From positions 36,673,312 to 36,737,311 of the forward strand of contig OX235267.1 in assembly GCA_944472135.2 (NCBI GenBank): DNA of 64,000 nucleotides. Reading direction: 5' to 3'. Positions 56,475-64,000 of this stretch are shown here, piece after piece. The stretch comes from Trichobilharzia regenti (lineage: Eukaryota > Platyhelminthes > Trematoda > Strigeidida > Schistosomatidae). Positions within the stretch are counted from its first letter, which is position 1. Each line of letters begins with the position of its first letter. Made by a program: the position numbers and the translations under genes. Below the pieces are notes generated by a model. The model was not told the origin of the DNA, made no database searches, and saw only the letters and a program-made list of their open reading frames with translations.

Positions 56475-58412
56475 TCAGAGTTCATTTGCTAACTTCCCTC
56501 TATCAGCTATATCCTCAAATCTGAACGGTAACAGGCTCATGTCATTGTATCGTAGAATATAGATGACTAACAAACACACGACGTATCTGGTCAACCAAGC
56601 GTAGGCACAGAGTAATTTACACCAAATATAATAGAATTCAAACAGTAACTTGGAACTTGGAAAGCCTTTGTTCGTGCAAGTCATTTTGACAATTACTCTC
56701 TCGTACACAGTCAGCTTATCCTCACTAAACTGACCATTGATATTTGTCCTTTCAAACGAACTGATACTAGCATAGTCATTGCACAAGATACTTGAGTTCA
56801 TGGGTGTCTGTTTCATTGTGGATGACAGCACCAACGACGACTGATTGATATCAGTTGATGAAGTTAGCGGTGGATCAAAAGCTGCTGTTGCTCGACTTTC
56901 AGAAAGTTGTCTACCTGCAAGACCACCACCACTGCTGTCTTTTACTATCAGCTCAGGGTTAGCACTAGCATCTGATGATAGGTGGGCTACATGCTGATCA
57001 CTCACACTGACGGTCTGACAAGTATGCATGCCTTCTGCAACTGCACCTGGATTTATTTCTAATTCAAGTTCAAGTTGTACAGAACCTTTGTTCAACTTAG
57101 CAGTAGTAGGCATATCCCTCATCTCATCATGATCAACCAAAGACAACTGTGAAGTATCATGATCATTATCACGAATATTCACTTTACCGTCAACTTTATC
57201 ATTTTCAAACTCTTTAATAACAGAAGTAGACAATTTTGGTTCCTCCTTGCAAATCCTAAAAGGTTTTATAACTTCACTCTGACTAGTTATACTTTGTAAA
57301 CTTATGGAGTCAGAACTGCACTCTGAAGCAATAACTCTATTCTGTGACACTCTATTCAACAATGGCTTACCAGTTGCAACTACAGACTTCTTCACCGCAC
57401 CGTTATCGTCACACAATTCGGAGTCAGGCCTGGAGTTAACATTTAGCTTATCACTGAACTTGCTCACTGGTTCACAGTTCACCTTTGTATGCACCTCTTG
57501 CAAACGTGTACAACAAAACCGTGTTTGTCTTGCATCTTGTAACTCATCTGTTGAGGATGTACTACGAAACCTGTTACACTCACTAGATCTATATGCATTA
57601 CTAGATATCATGGGGCCTTCTCGATATCCACCTCTCTGAGGCCATTTCGTCATCAATGATTGCGTTTTACCCTCAGACTGCTCTATTCTAGGGGTGTGAT
57701 TCAATATACTGGCAAACTTGCTCATCGATTGATTGACGCTATCTTTTGCCAGTTTCAGGATATCATCAAATTTTGGCCCGATGCCTTCATCCTCCATACG
57801 GGAGCTCATCTTCACCCACTTCCTTTGCAGTCGAGTAGGTAGACGTATTGCTATTACTTCTAGTATAAAACTCGAGTTGAGGTCACTCATGCAATTCATA
57901 GAAATCAAGGTATTCTTATAAGTCATAAGATTATCTAAAAACTCAGTGAGTGCCTGGGAGTCATCCTGTAATTGACCACCATTACCTCTAACAGCCTCGA
58001 ATAATTTCCTTACAATCATCGAAGGTCTTCCAAACCTTTGACGTAATATGCTCATAGCCTCAGCGTGTCCCTCATTAGGGGGCATGAGCTTACAGCACTG
58101 TATAGCTCTTGAAGCATCTCCAGTGCAATATCTCATCAAATACATTAACTTCAATTCATCATTTAATAAAAAACCACTCAACATGATCTCAAACTCCTTT
58201 ACAAATTGTAAATAATCAGCTGGGTTTCCATCAAAACACCGTGGTTCAAACTTAGGGAGTTTGATTTTCCTATTATCCCTGAACGGCGAAACAGTAACAC
58301 CAACCATGTCATGTTTAACATCAGACACATCGTTACAAGTAACAGACAAGTCAACATGACTTACTTTCCTGTTTGCATCCAAGACACTCTGTCCCTTCTT
58401 TGACCCAGGCAT
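56475..58412 (-). CDS. 645-residue gag-derived protein of non-autonomous BEL element
   Basis: ATG at 58412. Residues 1-250: Pao-type gag with FDGNPADYLQFVKEFEIML and FGRPSMIVRKLFEAV. Residues about 260-310: a remnant of the zinc-knuckle region (RQTRFCCTRLQEVHTKVNC) without standard spacing. About 310-580: an acidic, Ser-rich part (KEFENDKVDGKVNIRDNDHD, VSVSDQHVAHLSSD) not present in the autonomous copy. The C-terminus has LLFEFYYIWCKLLCAYAW and LTRYVVCLLVIYILRY, hydrophobic, and aligned to the pre-integrase part of pol at 36.1 kb. Uninterrupted. The middle part is also found, decayed, at 61500-62058. Confidence 0.9.
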   Translation of the reverse strand: MPGSKKGQSVLDANRKVSHVDLSVTCNDVSDVKHDMVGVTVSPFRDNRKIKLPKFEPRCFDGNPADYLQFVKEFEIMLSGFLLNDELKLMYLMRYCTGDASRAIQCCKLMPPNEGHAEAMSILRQRFGRPSMIVRKLFEAVRGNGGQLQDDSQALTEFLDNLMTYKNTLISMNCMSDLNSSFILEVIAIRLPTRLQRKWVKMSSRMEDEGIGPKFDDILKLAKDSVNQSMSKFASILNHTPRIEQSEGKTQSLMTKWPQRGGYREGPMISSNAYRSSECNRFRSTSSTDELQDARQTRFCCTRLQEVHTKVNCEPVSKFSDKLNVNSRPDSELCDDNGAVKKSVVATGKPLLNRVSQNRVIASECSSDSISLQSITSQSEVIKPFRICKEEPKLSTSVIKEFENDKVDGKVNIRDNDHDTSQLSLVDHDEMRDMPTTAKLNKGSVQLELELEINPGAVAEGMHTCQTVSVSDQHVAHLSSDASANPELIVKDSSGGGLAGRQLSESRATAAFDPPLTSSTDINQSSLVLSSTMKQTPMNSSILCNDYASISSFERTNINGQFSEDKLTVYERVIVKMTCTNKGFPSSKLLFEFYYIWCKLLCAYAWLTRYVVCLLVIYILRYNDMSLLPFRFEDIADRGKLANEL

Positions 58413-58556
58413 TGTTGAACTTGACCAAATTCCAAAAACGTTCCAGATATTGCTTGTTCAAAGAGGACTTGACCGGCACCAGGAAAAATGAACGGCGACT
58501 ATCCGAACTTTCACCAACTGTTTGAATCCGCCAGATCTGCTTCTACTATCAGAAAC

Positions 58557-58915
58557 TGTCAGTCACGTTTCGTAAACCGTTGATGCCCAGCTCTTGCTAC
58601 TCTCGGGCTCACGCTGTTCCTTGAAGTTTCTCAGAAACGCTTAGTAATAGCGGACGAATAAACCAAAACACCAGTTGGCCACTCGAGAATTCTTTATTGT
58701 TACACCAACATATAAACAATGTTACAACTAAGGTCTGTGAACAAATATTACAATAATAAATCACAATATTACTTCTGACGGTTTTCTGCTGACTTCTTTC
58801 TGAACAGCGACCGATGAGACGATGACTGTCGTATTGATGCCTCCGCGAAAATTGGGGAAGTTGGTTTTGAGCAAACAACCATGAATTGATCGTTCAATCT
58901 TCAACTTCATTGACA
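58557..58915 (-). repeat. 5' LTR of non-autonomous BEL element
   Basis: 359 bp, TGTCAATG...GACTGACA on the coding strand. Confidence 0.92.
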
Positions 58916-58949
58916 ATGTCTGTTTTGACTCCCAGGCAGGGCATAAGCT

Positions 58950-59727
58950 AATGAAACTAGTGTCTTAAATATCTTTTGTTCACGCCTATATGCTATATGC
59001 TGTGGATTTCAAAGAAGAGATGATCTTCCTCCACTCCAATTAAAATGCTTCACAGGGAAAACAAAAATTATATAGAATGAAAGATAACATTGGTTTGAAA
59101 GTAATCAACATCCTGATCAAGTCTGAAATGCACAGGTTGAATTCAACCCGAAGTTTATATCCTGTAAAAATGAATCTAACACACGGTAAATTTTCAAAGA
59201 ACTTACCGATGGTGAGCAGAGAAACCTTAACCCTTGTTCCTTTGATGTGTGTATACTAAACAAGACTTTCATACATTCCCCACATGTGCCAAACTTTCTA
59301 GTCTCATAAGTGTCAGTGAAACCTGCTCCCTTTTTTCAGTACAAATGACGTTCTAAAATGTCTCCAGTCACTGGACTCTTCTTGTACCCCAGGTCCAGAC
59401 GTTTTGCCTAGCCTTATTCTCAGAAATTGTGCAGGTATCCTGCGTTATTCTCTAATGGACATATTTAATGGATCTTTTTCCAGAAATGTCGCGCCAGCCG
59501 TTTGGATGGACATTAAAATTGCACCTATACCTAAGTCATTTACCGGAGCACGTTTTAAATTTACACTTATCGCTATTACTTCTCATTTTCTAGAAACTAC
59601 GGAAAAGTTACTCCTACTTTATCTTCAACCTTTACTTAAAGTCCTTAATGTTCCCAAGAAAATCGCCTATAAAAACAGTAGAAGTAATTTATATTCAGCT
59701 GCAATCATGCATAACAACATTTTTCAG
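58950..59727 (+). pseudogene. Decayed LINE L2 fragment
   Basis: MKDNIGLKVINILIKSEMHR (59077) matches RKDKLGPKKINAQIKSELKN of the L2 copy. From 59404, LILRNCAGILRYSLMDIFNG and VWMDIKIAPIPK match its RT start. It is cut by an LTR at 59728. Confidence 0.75.
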
Positions 59728-60069
59728 TGCAGTTGAAATTTCAACGATCAGTTCGTCGTCGTTTGCTCAAACCCAACTCCTCCATATTTTTCGCTGGAGT
59801 CATCAATCCAGCAGTCATCGACTCAACGTTCGCCGTTCGGTGGAAGAAAGAAAACTATCAGAAGTATTATCCTGATTTATTGCTATAACGTTTATTCTTA
59901 GACCTTGTATATAATGACCTTATTGTTGGTTATATATTGGCGTAAGAATAAAGGATTCTCGAGTCGCCAATCAGTGTTCTGGTTTTTTCGCGTTGGTTAA
60001 TACAAACTGATTCTGAAAGTCTTCCAGGGACAGCGTGAGGACCAGCCTAGTAACACCTAGAGATTAGCA
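59728..60069 (+). repeat. BEL LTR, subtype B (copy 3)
   Basis: About 340 bp, starts TGCAGTTGAAATTTC. Closely related to 62059-62406, more distant from the 359-bp LTRs. Contains AAGAATAAAGG. The 3' end is less certain. Confidence 0.8.
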
Positions 60070-60208
60070 GTTCCTGAGAGTTTCTGACAGCTTCTGATAG
60101 TTATCTGACAGTTTCTCGTAGTTTCTGTTCTTATTTTCTCGTGTCTGCCCGTTTTCTTTGGACAAGTGTTATCTGGAACTTTTCTGGATTGTTTAGTCAA
60201 GTTCAGTA

Positions 60209-62058
60209 GTGCCTGGGTCAAGGAAAGGGCAAGGGGCTTTGGAAGCAGACAGGAAAGTAAGCAACACCGAGTTACCTGTTATATGTAATGATATGTATGA
60301 TGTCCGGATTGATGAGTCTGTTGTTCATGGTTCGCCGTTTAGGGATAGTAGGGGTTTAAAGTTACCTAAATTCGAGCCTCGGTAACTTGATGGAAACCCA
60401 ATCGGCTATCCACAGTTTATCGAAGCGTTTGAAGTCATGTTGAGTGGATTTTTATTAAATGATGATATGAAGTTAATGTATTTGTTGAGCTGCTGCACTG
60501 GTGTTGCTGCGATAGTTATACGGTGCTGTAAGGTTACGCCCTCAAACAAAGGATATACTGAGGCGATGCGTATCCTGCGTCAAAGGTTTGGAAGACCTTC
60601 GATGATTGTAAGGAATGTATTCGAGGCTGTCAAAGGTAATGGTAGTCAATTACAAGATGACTCCAAGGCACTCACTGAGATTCTGGATAATCTGATGACT
60701 TACAAGAATACGTTGATTTCGATGAATTGCATGAGCGATGTGAACTCAAGTTCCGTCCTGGAAGTAATAGCGAGACGTCTACCTACTCGACTGAAAAATA
60801 AGTGGGTGAAGATGAGCTCTCGTATAGAGGATGAAGGCATTGAGCCAAAGTTCGATGATATTCTGAAACTGGTAAAAGAAAGTGTCAACCAAGCTATGAG
60901 CAAGTTTTCCAGTATATTGCATCCCACCTCTGGAATAGAGAAGTCAGAGACCGAAACGCGGTCATTTGTGACGAAGGGGTCTCAGCGAAGTGGATATCGA
61001 GAAAACTGTACGGTGTCTAGTAATCCATATAAACTTGGTGAGTGTAGCAGCCTTAGTGGGACGTCCACGACATATAGGTTACAAGTTGCGAGACAAACAC
61101 GGTTGTCAGCCACGTCTCGTAAACCGTTAATGTCCAGCTCTTGCTACTCTCGGGCTCACGCTGTTCCTTGAAGTTTCTCAGAAACGCTTAGTAATAACGG
61201 ACGAATAAACCAAAACACCAGTTGGCCACTCGAGAATTCTTTATTGTTACACCAACATATAAACAATGTTACAACTAAGGTCTGTGAACGAATATTACAA
61301 TAATAAATCACAATATTACTTCTGACGGTTTTCTGCTGACTTCTTTCTGAACAGCGACCGATGAGACGATGACTGTCGTATTGATGCCTCCGCGAAAATT
61401 GGGGAAGTTGGTTTTGAGCAAACAACCATGAATTGATCGTTCAATCTTCAACTACATTGACAACGGTTGTGTTTTACACGTTTGCAACATGTGCATACAA
61501 AAGGGAACTGTAGAATTGGCCAAGATTAGAGATATGCTATGTGTGAAATCAGCATCATCAACTTCTGACTCCGAAGGGTCTGACGTCAATGGTGCAGTGA
61601 AGAAGTCTGTGGTTGCAAAAGTAAGCCATTGTTCAATAAAGTGTCACAGACTACACCGTAGTTTGTTCAGAAGAAGTTAGTTACAGTTCTAGTGTCTAGT
61701 TCTAACTCCACAATTTTTCAAGATAATAATACTGGTCAGAGTAAAAGTATAAATCCTCTAAGGATTTGTGAGGAAGAACTTAAATCATCTACTGTTGTTA
61801 TTAAAGAGTTTGAAAATGATGAAGTTGATCATTCAGTATGCAGTAAAGTGGATATTTGTGGCAATGATCATGATAGTGCCCATTTGTTTTGGCTGATTAT
61901 GATGAGTTGAGTGGAATGCCTACTACTACTGAGTTGAACAAAGAATCTGTACATTTTGAAAGCGAAGCATAAATAAAGGCAGATGCGACTGAAGAAGGTA
62001 TGGATATTCGTGAGACCGTCAGTGTAAATAATCAGCGTGTAGTCCACCTATCGGCAGA
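60209..62058 (+). pseudogene. Gag-derived ORF of non-autonomous BEL type (copy 3)
   Basis: The start is GTG where other copies have ATG (CCTGGGTCAAGGAAAGGGCA context). It includes FRDSRGLKLPKFEPR, then a stop, and an open 60437-61103 part (MLSGFLLNDDMKLMYLL, ALTEILDNLMTYKNTLISMN). It is split by the solo LTR at 61104 and resumes at 61463 with CFTRLQ-like sequence, KEFENDEVD and ETVSVNNQRVVHLSAD, the same accessory region as in the 645-residue ORF. Ends where the next LTR enters at 62059. Confidence 0.85.
61104..61462 (-). mobile_element. Solo BEL LTR in gag copy 3
   Basis: 359 bp, flanked by ACGGT at 61099-61103 and 61463-61467. Almost identical to 35026-35384. Confidence 0.93.
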
Positions 62059-62406
62059 TGTCAATGTAGTTGAAGATTGATCGATCAATTCATGGTTGTT
62101 TGCTCTAACCCAACTCCTCCATATTTTTCGCTGGAGTCATCAATCCAGCAGTCATCGACTCATCGTTCGCCGTTCGGTGGAAGAAAGAAAACTATCAGAA
62201 GTATTATCCTGATTTATTGCTATAACATTTATTCTTAGACCTTGTATATAATGACCTTATTGTTGGTTATATATTGGCGTAAGAATAAAGGATTCTCGAG
62301 TCGCCAATCAGTGTTCTGGTTTTTTCGCGTTGGTTAATACAAACTGATTCTGAAAGTCTTCCAGGGACAGCGTGAGGACCAGCGTAGTAAGAGCTGGACA
62401 TTGACA
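62059..62406 (+). repeat. BEL LTR, subtype B (5' LTR of copy 4)
   Basis: 348 bp, TGTCAATGTAG...CTGGACATTGACA. Inserted into copy 3. Confidence 0.88.
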
Positions 62407-62535
62407 GCTTATGAGAGTCGGCTGACAGTTTCTGATAGTGTTTGGATAGTTTCCGTTCATCTTTCCTGGTGCCTGCCAGTCTTCTTTGAACTAGCATTAC
62501 CTGGAACTTTTCTGGAATTTTGGTCAAGTTCAACG

Positions 62536-63795
62536 ATGCCTGGGTCAAAGAAGGGACAGAGCGTCTTGGATGCAAACAGGAAAGTAAGTAATGTTGACTT
62601 GTCTGTTACATGTAACGATGTGTTTGCTGTTAAGCATGATTAGGTTGATGTTAACGTCTTGCCAACCACGGATAATAGGAATATTAAGCTTCCTAAATAC
62701 GAGCCTCAGTGTTTCGACGGAAACCCAGCTGAGTTTGAAGTCATGCTGGATAGGCTTGCATTAAATGATGGAATGAAGTTGGAGTATTTGATGAGGTACT
62801 GCACTGGAGTTGCTTCAAGAGCTGTACAGTGCTGTAAGTTCATGCCGCCAAATGAAGGATATACTGAGGCCATGAGGATATTACGTCATTTATGATATCC
62901 CGTAACATTTTTGAGACCGTCAAAGGTAATGTAGCACAGCTAAGGGACAACCCCGAGGAACACGCAGAGTTCATGGATAACATAACGGTATGAAGAAATA
63001 CTCTCGTTTATCTTGACAAAATGGATCTGTTGGACTCAAGTCCAGTGATTGAGAGAGTTGTCAAGAAATTGCCGGCTCGTCTACAAAGGAAGTTCACAAA
63101 GGTTAGTCCCGGCTAGAGGAAGATGGTTTGGAGCCTGGATTCGATGATATTCTGAGACTGGTGAAAGACAGTATCAACCAGGCGATGGGCGAATTCGCCA
63201 GCATTTTGCATTCTAAGGTAGAACCTATGGAACCAGTGAATATAAAGAAAGCATTTGTGGTGAAGGCTCAAGGCACATAGAGAAAGGGTGAGTGTATTGT
63301 TTGCCATAACACGCATCAATTGAGCGATTGCAATCGCTTCGCCTCCATGTCTCCCGTAGAATGGTTAAAAATGGCAAAACAGAAGCGGCTGTGTTTCAGT
63401 TGTTTAAAGATTGGGCAAACAAAGTTGAATTGTAGGGCGACAACCAGAGGAAGTAGTGGTTTAACGGATATGCACCCACTTCTGAGGACAGCAAACGAAC
63501 CTGGGAATTCGGTTAACTGTAATAGTATCTCTAGACCCCTTGATACCCCACAAGTTTTCTTAGGAGTATTACCAGTTAAGGTGAAAGGACCGAAATCCTC
63601 AGTAGAGACTTATGCATTGTTGGATAATGGTTCAGACGTTACATTGATAGATGCTAAACTGGCTGGTTGCCTGGATATTAAAGGCCCAAGGCAACCTTTG
63701 GTTGTAAATACTTTCAATTCTTCGAAAACAGTAGTATGTGAACGAGTGTCATTTCAGTTGGAATCCTTGACTACTGGGGAAACTGTTGAAGTAGA
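62536..63795 (+). pseudogene. BEL/Pao gag to protease, copy 4, mosaic
   Basis: ATG 62536 (MPGSKKGQSVLDANRK). TAG at 62641, a frame break near 62890, and LMRYCTGVASRAVQCCKFMP. From about 63137 the sequence is nearly identical to 33003-33661, including a shared TAG before the zinc-knuckle part and the protease YALLDNGSDVTLIDAKL. It stops at the LTR entering at 63796. Confidence 0.85.
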
Positions 63796-64000
63796 TGTCA
63801 ATGTCCAGGACTTACTACGCTGAACCTCATATTATCCTTGGAATACTTTCAGAAACTATTCGTAATAACCAACGCACAAATTCAGAACGCTGATTGGTGA
63901 CTAATATGCCGTTTATTGTTGCACCAATTCAGAGCAAGCCATTAGGATATTGTGCACAAAGTCTGAAAATGAATGTCACAACAGCAAATACCAATAATAT
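63796..64000 (-). repeat. BEL-type LTR, partial at window end
   Basis: Minus orientation, reads ...AGTCCTGGACATTGACA at its 3' end, related to subtype B. Coding strand carries CAACAATAAACGG. The rest lies outside the window. Confidence 0.75.

Larger units (their letters stand above)
54960..58915 (-). mobile_element. Complete non-autonomous BEL/Pao element
   Basis: Two 359-bp LTRs (5' LTR 58915-58557, 3' LTR 55318-54960) and the 5-bp duplication ATGTC at 54955-54959 and 58916-58920. The purine-rich GCCGGGGAG directly precedes the 3' LTR on the coding strand. Between them are one 645-codon gag-derived ORF and a 3' UTR with tandem units. Protease, RT, RNase H and integrase core are absent, so mobilisation would need proteins from a full BEL element. 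Confidence 0.93.

Overview
This is a eukaryotic window, and the repeat content points to a trematode, most likely a schistosome-type blood fluke. The evidence is the combination of very short introns (29-34 nt) in a kinase gene, tRNA-headed short repeats carrying hammerhead-ribozyme-like domains (compare the schistosome SM-alpha family), Penelope-like elements with GIY-YIG endonuclease, RTE and CR1-like LINEs, BEL/Pao and Gypsy LTR elements, and a Merlin DNA transposon. The genus is an inference from family knowledge; no database search was possible.

Layout. 0.56-4.46 kb: nearly complete RTE LINE, minus strand, beside an orphan host exon at 4.5 kb. 5.4-14.2 kb: Penelope region with one uninterrupted 758-codon reverse transcriptase/GIY-YIG ORF, a compact Penelope insertion with 306-bp inverted arms and 14-bp target duplications, further fragments, and four tRNA/hammerhead-type SINE copies. 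14.8-20.6 kb: foldback elements, a tRNA SINE, a possible last host exon at 16.07 kb and decayed RTE pieces. 20.9-27.2 kb: the one clear host gene, a six-exon PSTAIRE cyclin-dependent kinase on the minus strand, with RTE debris in its two long introns. 27.3-31.9 kb: a decayed CR1-like LINE (ORF1 with PHD finger, ORF2 with endonuclease and RT) invaded by a SINE and a foldback MITE.

31.9-38.2 kb: BEL/Pao element, plus strand, broken by stops, a solo LTR and a second insertion. 38.3-45.95 kb: a LINE split by an internally deleted Gypsy element with both LTRs and a 4-bp target duplication. 46-54.8 kb: mosaic of BEL, LINE, Merlin, Penelope and SINE sequence. 54.96-58.92 kb: complete non-autonomous BEL-derived element, minus strand, with two 359-bp LTRs, 5-bp target duplications and one 645-codon gag-derived ORF. 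58.9-64 kb: nested BEL copies with a solo LTR and gag fragments.

Apart from the kinase and the two candidate exons, essentially everything is mobile DNA, much of it nested. Target duplications and one paralogous empty site allow several insertion events to be ordered. The strongest candidates for something not routinely annotated are the non-autonomous BEL element with its long ORF, the hammerhead/tRNA units with inverted hammerhead arms, and the Penelope terminal motif with a compensatory base change.
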